A stretch of DNA of 64,000 bases from Ophiobolus disseminans (Eukaryota; Ascomycota; Dothideomycetes; Pleosporales; Phaeosphaeriaceae), in assembly GCA_010093685.1 (NCBI GenBank), contig MU006223.1, forward strand, positions 82,908-146,907. The letters are read 5' to 3'. The notes under the pieces were generated by a model that ran no database searches, was not told where the DNA came from, and was given only the letters and a program-made list of their open reading frames with translations. Positions 52,613 through 63,448 of the stretch are shown here, in pieces (within the stretch, counting starts at the first letter, position 1; every line of letters starts with the position of its first letter). Position numbers and translations under genes: made by a program.

Positions 52613-53559
52613 CCATAGAGATATATATTTGCATGCATCAGATTATTCGAAGACATGAAAACTGCATTCGAAGCCATGCGCGCATCTCAACAGGCATGTT
52701 CTCGTCACCTCGCCCGCACAACTCAGTTGCAATATTTGAATGATATAGTTTGTGTTGCTGTGAGCAAACAGGACGTTTTGTGAACAGCCGATCGATCTTC
52801 TTTGTCATTTGCCTCGGGGAACTCACTCTCATCACTAATAACCACTAATCGATCATGACCCTTCACACCCGGGTTGCTGCTCGAGCGGAGATCGATACTG
52901 TGAGACGCAGCATGTTGATGTTCGTGCCTTGGTTCCGTGTCGAGTCATGTCAGCCGCACCACTGCCGTGTCACCGAGGCAGCCGTCCGTCCAACGTAGCA
53001 TCTTTCTCCGCGCGCCCTTCGCTCCCCGGCCGACATATCCAATCACACATGCTCCAATCCTCGCCGCACCTACTCTAGCTCATGTACCGTGACTTGATAA
53101 CGTTCGCCACACTTCGGGCTTTGCAGCTGAAAGTGGCGAATCACCTCGGCTGTGTTGTCCGGCTCGTCTCGAACAACGCCTCCCCCAGGTTCCACCTACC
53201 CCGGCATACGCTAACAGTCGGATAATGGTCCGCACGATGAATTTGGAGCGCGGAGCTGGGGAAATTCTGGGGAAATTGCGGGGGAAAGCCCACGCGACGG
53301 TGCGACGGGTTGACCCAACGTGGAAATAGCTGGAAACGAGTCCAAGGCCGTGGTCGTGGTCTGTGTCGCGACATCAGGCCGCGAGTGCGACCGACATCCA
53401 TAACCCTGAGAGCATAAGTAGAATCAACACCTCGACCTGTAGTTGAGAATCATCGCAGTTCACAAGGCCGGTCGACGAGTGCACTAACGACCATCATCCC
53501 TCTTCTTACTAGTCAGCTTTGACAAAGTTCCATCGATATCACTACCGCTCAGCAACACC
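52613..53559. promoter_or_regulatory. Intergenic region upstream of the MFS transporter
   Basis: 947 bp with no convincing gene; the small frames (52638-52835 and 53141-53401) lack domains. A CCAATC box near 53038 and AT-rich AGCATAAGTAGAA near 53409 could belong to the transporter promoter. Confidence 0.45.
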
Positions 53560-55322
53560 ATGGCATACGACTCCAAGAACGAGAAGACTGAATTCAGCGA
53601 CGTCAAGTTCGACTCGAACACGTCAGGAGAGAAGATCGAGGACATCTCTAACGCAAAGGAGCATGCCGACCGTCTTGCCGAGCTGTCTGGCATTGAGGCG
53701 ACCGCGGCGTCCAAAGCTGCCTGGTTGATTTCGATCACTGTCTCGCTTGGTGGTCTCCTTTTCGGTACGTACCTCAACATCCACCATCACAGAAAGACCA
53801 TTGAGATGACAGTGCTGACTTCATATAGGTTACGACACTGGCTACATCAGTTCCGTCCTTGTCACAATTGGAAAGTCTCTCGGTCATGAGCTCACATCCT
53901 CTGATCAGGAACTCGTCACGTCGCTCACGTCTGGAGGCGCCTTGGTCGGAGCCGTCATTGCGGGAATGATCGCTGACAAATTCGGTCGCAAGTTACCCAT
54001 CTGGCTGGCATGTGTGGTCTTCGTCATTGGCACCGTACTTCAAACCGCGGCATACCACCTCGTACAATTCGCAGTAGGACGCTTCGTGGTCGGCCTTGGA
54101 GTTGGGAGCGCCGCCATGGTTGTCCCACTCTACATTTCAGAACTTGCGCCAGCCAAGTATCGCGGCCGCATGATCGCCTTCAACAACATGTCTGTCACCT
54201 TTGGCCAACTGCTTGCCTCCGCCATTGGCGCGGGCTTTGCTCAAGTAGGCGGCGAGGGCTCGCAGGCATGGCGCGCAACCGTCGGCATAGGAGCTGCACC
54301 AGCGATCCTGTTGGCTGGCCTATTGACATTTTGCCCTGAATCGCCCCGCCAGCTCGTCGCTCACGGCAAAGTCGATGAAGCCTCCCTTGTCCTGACACGC
54401 ATCTACCCTGGTTCAAACGAGGAACAGCGACGCGCAAAGATCCAGTCAATCGAAATGAGCATCCGCGAGGCTACACAGACACTCGTCGCAGAGAGCCTCT
54501 GGAAGACCCTTAAGCGCATCTTTAAGACGCCGGCAACCTTCCGTGCGGTCTTCACCGCATGCACCATCATGGCCATCTCTCAGTTGTCCGGTTTTAACAC
54601 CTTGATGTACTACTCCGCCACTCTCTTTAAGATTGTAGGCTTCAACAACGCCACCGCAGTTGCCATTGTTGTCTCCGGTACGAACTTCATTTTCAGCATT
54701 GTCAACCTGGTCATTGTTGACAAGTTCGGCCGCCGGCTCATCTTGCTTGTAACGATTGCTGGAATGACGATCTGTCTGGTCATTGCCGCCGTCGCATTCC
54801 ACTATATCCCCATTGATCTCCACACTCTCGAAGTCCAGAGTGACGAGATCGGTTGGCCTGGTTATCTCCTCATCGTGATCATTGTCCTCTTCGTTGGTTT
54901 CTACAGTTCTGGTGTGGCCACAGTCGCATGGATTGGCACAGAGTACGTATCTCCTCTAGGCGAAGCACTTAGTACACAAATTTACATTTTCTGGCAGATT
55001 GATCCCCATGGAGGTTCGTGCTCTCGGCACAATGCTGAATACAGTGACTTGTTGGTCTACCAACATCATCATTGCGTCTACCTTCCTTTCTATGATGAAG
55101 GGTATTACGCCCAGCGGTGCCTTTGGCTTCTATGCCTCTATCTGCTTCGTCGGTTGGGTGTTCGTCGTCTTCTGCTTCCCTGAAGTCAAGGGTATGCCGC
55201 TTGAGAATGTTCGGGAGGTTTTCCATTATGGTTTTGGTGTCAGGTATGCTCGGCAATGGCAGAAGGAGAACAAAGAGTTCGCGAAGGTTAATTCTAGCAA
55301 CTCGCAGGCTTTCGGCCACTAA
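53560..55322 (+). CDS. MFS sugar/inositol transporter (547 aa, 3 exons)
   Basis: Proton-coupled sugar or myo-inositol uptake across the plasma membrane, sugar-transporter branch of the MFS. Exons are 53560-53764, 53829-54942 and 54998-55322; the introns of 64 and 55 nt both have GTACGT donors, and the joined length is 1644 nt. Twelve membrane segments are expected. Signatures seen: LGGLLFG-YDTGYISSVL across the first intron, GMIADKFGRKLPIWL, GRFVVGLGVGSAAMVVPLYI, PAKYRGRM, PESPRQL, VDKFGRR, and TE-LIPMEVRALGTMLN across the second intron, then FPEVKGMPLE. The GYDTGYISS and ELAPAKYRGR forms are common in fungal inositol-transporter-like proteins, but substrate is not certain. No lesions. Confidence 0.92.
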
Positions 55323-55526
55323 TTGGCCGTCTGCAAGAAAGGTGGATAGTACGCGTTGTTACTATTCCTCTGAACTTCGCTTTATATACTCTCGGGCTAT
55401 TCCTAAGACTTATTGATCAACCAAACCGACCCTGATTCCATTCGACACCCAATTAGGCTGCAGCATAACACCCTCCCCTGCCTAGCGCTTCGCCTCATCA
55501 AAATCTACGGCTGCTCCCGCTTCTTA

Positions 55527-56360
55527 CACCCTCACGCGGTTGACAAAATGAAAGCCACTCACAAGGCTCGCGCATGGGCCACCCCACCAAAACTGATGAT
55601 CTCATGTTAAACAACACAACTTCAACGCGATATATCTCAACAACCACTCTATCAAACAGCGATTTTTTTGCGCGCATCTTCTTTCCCATGACTAAAAAAG
55701 GTATCCTGCATGTTGATACACAATACTCCGGGTAACAAAAACGGCAAGCTCTCCCTCGCAGTATATAGAGATCAGATACTAGAGCCGGTTGTGGGTCCCT
55801 GGTTGCGAGAACCGTCGTCTGATTTCATACTAGAGGAGGTTAACGATAGCGGCCACGGAGGATGCAGCTCTACTAATATTGTAGCCACCTGGAAGAGAAA
55901 AAATGGCCTGAATCACTACTTTAACTGCCCCAATTCACCCGATTTAGCACCAATTGTCAATTGAGAACTGCTGGCAACCGATGAAACAGCACCTCAAAAA
56001 GTATCCCCATTGGGATAACTTTGAGGTGAGGGAGCTCGCAATCGAGGGCTAGAGCCACATAACTAGCTCCTTCATCAACGAGCGTATTGATAGTATGCCG
56101 CAGCGTTTGCAGGGCTGTATTGACATGGATGGGCGGATCACGGGGCATTGATTGAGTAGCTGGGTGGCTACAACTCAGTTTCTCAACACCAAAAACCTCC
56201 TGTATAGAGCTGAGCGAGTGCCTCATCAAATTTGACAATTACAGCGTGTTTTCCAGCTTGTTACGTTGTGTTGCATCGTGTTTGTGTCCAAATTTGGTGG
56301 TGGTGGTGTGCGCCAAGCCATTTGTGAGTGGCTTTTATTTTGTCAACCGCGTGACACCTC
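55527..56360 (+). mobile_element. Internally deleted Tc1/mariner relic (about 834 bp)
   Basis: An inverted repeat of about 35-40 bp is visible: the left end near 55533 (CACGCGGTTGACAAAATGAA) matches the complement of 56315-56354 (CACGCGGTTGACAAAATAAA). TA lies at 55525-55526 and 56361-56362. Inside, a plus-strand DDE relic reads LEPVVGPWLREPSSDFILEE, VNDSGHGG and NCPNSPDLAPI, and, after a small insertion near 55955, MKQHLKKYPHWDNFEVREL to about 56150. The N-terminal half of the transposase is missing. Exact ends differ by one base between sides. Confidence 0.7.
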
Positions 56361-56429
56361 TAGGGCAGCTGCTCGTAGGACTCAACAACGACTTCAACGG
56401 GCTCTTAACGCAACCTAAAAGGGCAACAG

Positions 56430-57105
56430 AATGAGGCTTAAGGCTCCTGCAAAGGCAGCCTTAAGAAAAAAGGTGGCTGTAGAGCCTCAGGCTGGTGGGA
56501 AGGCTTCAGGTGCTGCACTAGGCCTACCACCCTCTCAGTCACGACACGGCCGAGATATCAAGCTTCCAGCAAAATATAGATAGCTATATATGTCAAGCAA
56601 GGCCTTTTCAGCTCAACGCTAAAGAGTAACGCAGTAATAGCTATTGTACGTGGCTGTATAGCCTCATCTTTAGCTGCTGTTTTGGTGTTCGGGTGGATAG
56701 TTAGGCCGTCTGGATGGCTAGGCCGTCAACCTCGGGTAGTGCTACACTAGAACGCTCTAGGTACTTGCGCCGCGCAACCACAAGCTTGAAGAGCAATTAG
56801 CAGTAATAACTAAAAGGAAAATGTGCAAACGCAAGCATATCCTGCATGGTGGCAAAATAGAGTATAGTGACGCAGCAGCGCAGGTAGCTGCTGAGGCGTC
56901 TACGGTGCCTCAGCGTTCAAAGAAAGTTCATGGTGGTGGTGATCAAGAACCAGCCCAACCAGCTGTACAGCGCTATGGGAACTGTGGCAGGACTGGGCAC
57001 AACGCGCAAACGTGCAAAAAGGATACAAAGGCATCTTCTGAATCAGATGCCAGCACGACGTACGCTGCCTCCTTGTTTAATAGCAATGAAATTGAAGATT
57101 TGTAA
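56430..57105 (+). pseudogene. C-terminal fragment of a Fot/pogo-type transposase with a zinc knuckle
   Basis: The last part (56770-57105) reads NHKLEEQLAVITKRKMCKRK, GGKIEYSDAAAQVAAEA and a knuckle YGNCGRTGHNAQTCKK, a tail often found at the end of fungal DDE_1 transposases. The first Cys of the knuckle is Tyr here. The preceding 56430-56770 has several stops, and only a short basic Ala/Pro-rich start is protein-like. Inverted ends were not found. Confidence 0.55.
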
Positions 57106-57241
57106 CATGAGTTTATTGTGCCAAGAGATTTTGGGCCACTCGGTGGTGGTTTCCGTTATACTTATATTTATTCTTAATAAACGCTATATATCTATGCAAT
57201 CTCTTAAAACGCCTCGCGATGCAGGTGTGCGACCATTCATA

Positions 57242-58798
57242 CTATGCTACTACTACATCCTCCTCGTCTTCATCTACGCTATCTGTTCGCTCGACAATAA
57301 GATTCCCGCTCCGCCCAATGCGCTCTTTGATCGTGCCACCAGCCTTGAGGTCATACACCTCGCGCGGCATCGGGCTAACAAGCTGGAATTTGTATTCATG
57401 CTCGAAGTTCTCGGGCTCTTCAGCCTTCTCTAGCGCAGCGTCGGTGTTGAGCAGGTCGTAGCACTCCACAAAGGCATAGAGCTCTTCAATGTGTGCATCA
57501 GCGCTGAACTTGCGGACAACGCGCTCTTCGCTGGGGAGCTTGACCGCTATGCGCACAATGTTTTTCGAGTCGGGAGAGGGCTCGCTAGGTATAGAGGCGG
57601 CGCGCCATTTGCGCCATTGCTGAAGGTTTTGTGCGTATCGCTCTGCGGCTTGTTCGCGCTCCAGTGCTTCCTTCTCTTCCTTCGCCTGCCGTTCTTGTTC
57701 CTCCTTCTTCTTCCGCACCCGCTCACGATCTGTGGCTAGACTACGCTCATATGCGCTGTCCTGCTGCTGCCGGATGTTGCGTGTCGCCTGCTGTTCTTGC
57801 CGTTGTGCGCGAACTCGGTTCAGTGGTTCTGTGTGCTGCTGCATGGCGGTTCGTAGTTTTGCAATGAACTGTGCCGGTGGTGTGGGGCCCGCTATACGTG
57901 TCGCGATGCCCATGGCGGTTGACGATACCTGCGGCGTGTGTACGATGAGGCTCGAGAAGGGGAACTTGGTGCAGTTGAGGGCGGTGGAGACTTGGTATGC
58001 TTCGCTGTCTTGAACATTGCCGGCCCAGACTATGATGTTGTTCTCCGGGTTCCGTATGAAGTCGATGAGCTCATGCGAGAGCAGTGTGTCGCGGACGAAG
58101 GACGTGGTTTCGTCGTGCTCAGGCGAAACGAGGACCACTAGCAGGAACTGGAGATTCTTCTTCGCAAGATCAAATGCTTGCGCGTAGCCGCTCTCAAAGA
58201 AAGGCAGCTGGTGTGGTCCATACTCCTCCTCAAACTCTCGTATGAAGCGCGCCGCTGTGTCTCGCGGGTTTAGCGATCTTCGGCCTGTTGCTGCGCCGCG
58301 CCGCGCCGCCGGGCGATTGCCATTGCTCGCTGTGAGGCGGCCCCATGCACGCGGTATGAAAGGGAACATCCAGCCCATGAACCGGAAGTACTTGGATAGC
58401 AACGAGTACACGAGCGAGAATGGCGCGAATATTATGGCGAGCGGAAGCGGCGCCTGTGTGCTGACTTGGCTTTCGGGCTGCGGGACCACGCGTGGCGCAG
58501 GTTCTAGGAGTGCTCGCCGACTCGATGTTGAGGATCGCGGGGATGTTGCGAAGCCGTTCATGAGTGTTTCTTGCCGGCGGATGTCTTGCGGCGCGGCTTG
58601 CGCAGCCGCAGCAGCGACCGGATCCACTGCAGGCTCGCCGTCGAAGAAGCGGGCTATTGCTATCTGGACGTTCCATTCGCACCGGCGGAGGAGAGGCACA
58701 GCCGAGGCGAGATCTTGGTCGGTTACGGCCGTGAACTGCTGGAGCGCAAGCTGCTGGTCGGAGGTTAATGCGGCGGCGTCGACGCTCGAGTCCGCCAT
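57242..58798 (-). CDS. UBX domain protein, Ubx2/FAF2 (UBXD8)-like (518 aa)
   Basis: Likely ER-membrane adaptor that recruits the Cdc48/p97 ATPase in ER-associated degradation. Single exon; start ATG 58798 (MADSSVDAAALTSDQQLALQ). Order of parts: UBA-like domain at about 10-55 (FTAVTDQDLASAVPLLRRCE, IAIARFFDGE); a hydrophobic hairpin near 115-150 (PLPLAIIFAPFSLVYSLLSK); a UAS thioredoxin-like domain at about 185-325 (NLQFLLVVLVSPEHDETTSF); a charged coiled coil at about 340-400 (RERVRKKKEEQERQAKEEKE); and a C-terminal UBX domain at about 420-500 (VRIAVKLPSEERVVRKFSAD, SPMPREVYDL) with an acidic tail. Length and architecture match the family. No lesions. Confidence 0.93.
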   Translation of the reverse strand: MADSSVDAAALTSDQQLALQQFTAVTDQDLASAVPLLRRCEWNVQIAIARFFDGEPAVDPVAAAAAQAAPQDIRRQETLMNGFATSPRSSTSSRRALLEPAPRVVPQPESQVSTQAPLPLAIIFAPFSLVYSLLSKYFRFMGWMFPFIPRAWGRLTASNGNRPAARRGAATGRRSLNPRDTAARFIREFEEEYGPHQLPFFESGYAQAFDLAKKNLQFLLVVLVSPEHDETTSFVRDTLLSHELIDFIRNPENNIIVWAGNVQDSEAYQVSTALNCTKFPFSSLIVHTPQVSSTAMGIATRIAGPTPPAQFIAKLRTAMQQHTEPLNRVRAQRQEQQATRNIRQQQDSAYERSLATDRERVRKKKEEQERQAKEEKEALEREQAAERYAQNLQQWRKWRAASIPSEPSPDSKNIVRIAVKLPSEERVVRKFSADAHIEELYAFVECYDLLNTDAALEKAEEPENFEHEYKFQLVSPMPREVYDLKAGGTIKERIGRSGNLIVERTDSVDEDEEDVVVA

Positions 58799-59246
58799 TT
58801 TGGAGCTCAGATTCGGGAAGATGGTTCGAGTTCTGGGGTCGAATGTTGAGTTCCAGAAGGTTGTGGAGCGGAAAGGACTGTGGGGAGAGATGTCGGGGAG
58901 GATGGTGGTGATCTAGCAGGGTTGCCTGCGGGCGATGATGGTGCACAATGTGGTTCCGAGTCTCGAGTACCTACGGAAAGGTGGCTAAACCTCGGTACCA
59001 GTCAGCGCCGCGGAGCGGAGCGGAGCTATCGGGCCTCATCATCGCACCTACTGCATTCACAACTGCAACTCTCACGTGATACTAGCTGGGAGGCGGCGAC
59101 TGCACTGAAATGTGGGCGCGCTTGAGACGCCTACATAAAGAGACAAGCTGGGACTGCGGGGTAGTTGCGGCTGAGAATGCGCATCTAGGGACCTGGACCT
59201 CTCTTCGACATCTTGTTTGACTGGGACCTGGATTTACTCACGTGGA
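58799..59246. promoter_or_regulatory. Divergent intergenic region between UBX and HET genes
   Basis: 448 bp between opposite start codons. TATA-like ACATAAAG near 59131 lies about 115 bp upstream of the HET start. No other element was identified. Confidence 0.45.
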
Positions 59247-61468
59247 ATGATGGACATTTGCAACTATTGCCGAGAGCTCATCACAGCTGAGATCACGACC
59301 GTTGAGACTTCTCGCGATGATACATCACCAGAAGACTTCAAGTCACTGCACCACAGAAATATTGGAGAATTGACAGAAAGTAGTGCAACATGCGTTTTGT
59401 GTCTTCGGATACTCGAGGCAATGAAGTCCTCTCACGTTCCAGGCTTGGACCCTTTTGATGGCAATCCACTAAATCTTCAAGGAACGCGCCACAAGTCCCA
59501 AACTGCACGGTATGAAGAGCTAGCAGAGCAGGGTATCGCCGCAGTATCTCTCTCCCGTGGAGAAGACCCATATGGTCTCTCCATTGCCTACATTAAAGAC
59601 CAATCACGTGGCGGTAGGCATGCTCCAGCCACGGTGACCTCGGGAAGCTGCGAGCTAAACCAGTGCAGGTGATTTGACCCATCGAGCAATCTGGAATACC
59701 GATGGTGAGATACCTTTCTCATCGAGAGTTCCGGTCATCCGTACATGGCTCGAGAATTGTTTGCACAACCATCCCAACTGTGAGAGCTACGGGAAAGAAT
59801 ATGCCAGAGGGAGTTTTGCATGGGAAGTAGACCGCGCCATCCACAGCGAACAATCGGCTCGGATTGTCGAGCGATTGTCGATAGCGAATGAGGTCTCAAA
59901 CGCCACTGACGGCGTATTTCGACCCACACGGCTGATCGATGTGGGCACACAAGGTTCTGCCTCGCCGGTACGACTAGTCATTACCAGTGAAGATGACGAG
60001 CTCAAAGGGTATCATTCGTCGTACATTGCGCTCAGTCACTGCTGGGGTCCGCAGCCCACTGGGATCCCAACGATGAAGACTACAAATATCGATGACTTCA
60101 AGAGAGAAATCGAGCGAGGAAGTCTTCCGAAGAATTTCCAAGACGCTATACGCGTGACGCGAGAGTTGGGCGTTCGATACCTGTGGATAGACTCGCTGTT
60201 AGTTTCATTCATATGGTTTTTGATCTCTTTGCTAATTCGACGGAAGATGCATCCAGCAAGACGCGACGGAAGATTGGGAGCACGAGGCTTCCATGATGGA
60301 CCAAGTGTACAAAAACAGCCTCCTAACACTATCCGTAACAGACTCGCCCAACGCCCACGGCGGCCTCCATCTCAACACTCTCCGCCCCGCCGTCGCCGTG
60401 CATGTGCACCCCAACGAGCCCAAAACCCGCATCCGCATCCCCGCAGCCAAGGAACAAGAACTCCACCACTCGCCCCTCCAAGCCCGCGGCTGGGTCTTGC
60501 AAGAGCTGGTTCTATCAAGAAGGACGATTCACTTCACGAAAAACCAAATGTACTGGCAATGCCGCGCCCACTTCGCCTCCGAAGACGGCCTCATACACGA
60601 CACGCGCTTCCGGTCGCTGGGCTACGGCTGGATACCCCTAACGCAAGAACTCACATGGTCCGAACCCGCGAGCGCATACGAGCACTGGTGGCTCTGGGTG
60701 CACGATTTCAGCCACCGCAGCTTCACATACAGCGGCGACAAGCTCGCCGCGCTGGCGGGCATCACGCATTTCTACGCACACTTGACGGGGGACACGCCCG
60801 TGTTGGGTATGTGGCTCGAGCACGTTACGCTGGAACTGAGCTGGTACCTTGAATCGCCACGATTGGCGAAAGGCGCAGAGCCCAAGAGAGCGGAGAACGC
60901 GATGCTCCCGAGTTGGACGTGGCTCGCGCATGATACGGCGAGTGTGGCGGGTCCGTTTGGCCGACTGGCGAGCTCGTCGCATCAACCACATATGATCGTT
61001 CTCGACGTCAAACTCGAGTGGCAACGCCGGCCGTATACATCCAACTTGAAGAGTATGCCTGTCATGGCTGCGTTCGCGGCGTCGAAGCGCTTTGCGTTTG
61101 TCCCGTGGCCTACTTCACACAAGTCCCGCCTGTCGGGACACAAGCACCCGCGTCGATGGATCGTGGAGGGCCAAGAACCGTGCGAGTACTCGCAGTGTTT
61201 CTTCGACTTTGATGTTGGGGAGACGGGGTTCGAGGCTGAGTGTTTGTTTCTTGGGTGGAACAGGTTTCCGCTTTGGGACGAAGTGGATCAGATTCTGCAT
61301 CGTGGCTTTGGAACCTTTCTCATTGTTGTTCGTATTGATGAGGAGTCGGAGGGGGATCCTGGTGCGCCGGGTGTGTATGGAAGGATAGGCGTGGGGAGGT
61401 TTTCGGGGACGGCGGATGGGGCGACGCCGTTTGATCCGTTGGGTTATAAGCTTTATGCTCTGGTTTAG
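59247..61468 (+). CDS. HET domain protein, intact (705 aa, 3 exons)
   Basis: Heterokaryon-incompatibility family, a class linked to non-self recognition and programmed cell death in ascomycetes; its own partner is unknown. Exons are 59247-59613, 59669-60197 and 60247-61468. The introns are 55 nt (GTAGGC...GTGCAG) and 49 nt (GTTAGT...GGAAG), and the joined length is 2118 nt. An N-terminal Cys-containing region (MDICNYCREL; TCVLCLRIL) is followed by the HET core: YHSSYIALSHCWGPQ (about 236-250), GVRYLWIDSL-CIQQDATEDW across the second intron, and LQARGWVLQELVLSRRTIHF. The C-terminal half is specific and unrecognised. The first ATG of a tandem pair (59247/59250) was taken. No lesions, unlike the HET pseudogene at 38392. 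Confidence 0.9.
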
Positions 61469-61905
61469 GGGAGGAAATGCTAGAGGGTTGCGGGCGAGGG
61501 AATGTGTAGCATTGTTTACTTGTATGGCGTGTTGAACTTTTGTTGTATTGATGGGTGATGGAGGAGGAATGGCAGGTGTCGAATATTCCATACCGTTCTT
61601 GTAAATTAACATGTTCATCGAACGAACGTGACCATGTCGCATACCGTCTGTACTGTCTCTTCGTACTCAACGGGTTGCTACATTGTACTCCATCAATGAA
61701 CATGGGACAATGGATTGCACTTCGAGAGCCTCCAACAATCGCCAAACATTTCATGCGCTTTAGCATGTGGATTAGTTACGGTCACAAGAACAATCCGTTA
61801 TTGAACAAGCGATGGTTTTCCAAACCGCAGAAGATCATAGGCTCAAGAGGCAATGGATCGTCCACTGAATCTCCATCAATTTTGCGCAAGTGTAGCTTTC
61901 CCATA
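61469..61905. other. Convergent intergenic region, no gene seen
   Basis: 437 bp between the stop of the HET gene and the stop of the C2H2 gene. Frames on both strands (for example 61555-62271 plus) overlap the neighbours out of frame and have no domain. It probably holds the two 3' ends. Confidence 0.5.
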
Positions 61906-62921
61906 CTATCCGCCTCGTGCCCTGCCCCTTCCCTGCGCCATCCGAACGCTGAGAGGTACGAACTGGAGTGCAGACATGCTTTTCGCAAGGCTGTCTACCG
62001 GGTCTGCTGTGGTAGCGGAATTCGGCTTAGAGGATTCGGCTGCTATTGTAGCACCTCTCCCACCACGACCTCGGCCATCTGCGCGAGGATGAGTGAATCC
62101 TCCTCGACCTCGCAGTTTCAGCGGAGTTCGCCTCGGCTCATCATTCTTATGTTCCTCATCCTCGTCGTGATGCGCTTCTTTGTCCTTGACGACATCCATA
62201 CCTTCTCCTGCTGTACTAGCAACAGACTCCCCTCTCTTTCTTGCGCCACCAGAGGCGCTCTCGCCCATTGAGCTAAAAGCACTGCTGCGCCGACGATGCG
62301 GTGGGCGCAACATGCTGCTACGCCGATCGATACCGTCTTGAACAATGAAGAAGTCGTAGTTGCGCGGAAACTGGTGCTTGTCTATGCAGTGTAGGCGGCG
62401 CTTCTGTGGCGTGCTGCAGAGGCGATCACAATCAGGGACGAGACATGCATACTAGACATGGTTAGTGATGAGTCCAAATGGAAAGCCGTCGACGTACCCA
62501 TAAACACTCAACCCAACCCCTGGCACACATTCAGGGGCTCGCAAAAAGTATGTGAGAAAAGAGAATGCATCATCAAAGTACCTACCGTTCTCTCGCCTTG
62601 GTCACGTTTTGCATCGCTGATGGGATCGTGGTTCTCGCCAATATGGAGATGCAAAAAGTGCTCGTCGGGAAAATTCTTCTGGCACTCGGAGCATCTATTC
62701 ATGTGCGTCTTCTGGTAGTGGACATCGTATGCCTCAAATGAGTCAAACGCAAGTGGCTGGTGCGGGGGCAGTGAACACCGCATGACTGCAGGATGGTCGG
62801 ATACGGCCGAGTCGGTATCGAGATGCACAATCTTGACGTCGACGGACTGCTCGCGGGAATAGGGTGTGCTGCGACCTTCTGAAGACGACACGGAGTCCTG
62901 GCGTGAGCGCTTGATACCCAT
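61906..62921 (-). CDS. C2H2 zinc-finger protein, ZNF511-like (293 aa)
   Basis: Likely nuclear zinc-finger protein of unknown role. Exons are 62921-62586 and 62451-61906, with a 134-nt intron (GTAGGT...CTAACCATGTCTAG). The join keeps phase and gives 882 nt. Domains: a Ser-rich start (MGIKRSRQDSVSSSEGRSTP), a finger CSECQKNFPDEHFLHLHIGE...H, a second finger across the splice junction (YACLVPDCDRLCSTPQKRRL, then HCIDKH), the conserved HQFPRNYDFFIVQDGID, and an RGG-type tail (RGRGGFTHPRADGRGRGGRG). The finger-plus-YDFF arrangement resembles fungal homologues of ZNF511. No lesions. Confidence 0.88.
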
Positions 62922-63448
62922 GATTGTGGTGGTTTGCTGTTGTGAGACTGCAGACGTTGGGTGCGGAGTATGAAAGAGGGCTGTACCTTTAGTGGCCGGT
63001 CAGTGCTGACTTGCAAGGCTGTCTCGACGGTGCACGCCCGGTGGAAGTGTATGGTAGGGTTGAGCAGAGAGTGGTAGAGGTGTGGAGCGCGGGCCGAAGT
63101 GGTGCTATGTCTTGGCGGTGATTGAGTGCCGCTCCGCCAGCAGCCCATGGTACGCATCGCAGGCGAGTCACCGGCCTGAGGCTTAACGATAACTCACCCC
63201 AGCACATCCCTCTCCCTCCTCCTCCTCCACCACCACCACACCCGCAGACAGCCTCCCTCACTCCGGCGCCGCACACGCGTCCAGAGTGCCGTTTGCTCCT
63301 GAGACACGTCACCCCGCGCGCTGCTTGTCCTCACCCCGGGGCATCCACCACCGCAATAAATGGAGCACGATAGCCACAACGCCCGCCCTTCGCTGCTCCG
63401 TGCCCTCGTCTGACCTGCCCGCCGACCGTGGGGTCACATACCAACGGC
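62922..63448. promoter_or_regulatory. Divergent intergenic region with a pyrimidine-rich tract
   Basis: 527 bp between the C2H2 gene (minus) and the Est1-like gene (plus). A pyrimidine-rich run of TCC/CCT/CCA repeats lies at about 63208-63245. Pyrimidine tracts are common upstream of fungal housekeeping genes. No other element was identified. Confidence 0.5.

Noticed and set aside
58230..58946. Long plus and minus frames (over 220 codons) overlapping the UBX gene
   Set aside because: They are out of frame with the clearly recognisable UBX protein, have low-complexity Arg/Ala/Pro composition, and arise from its GC-rich codons.
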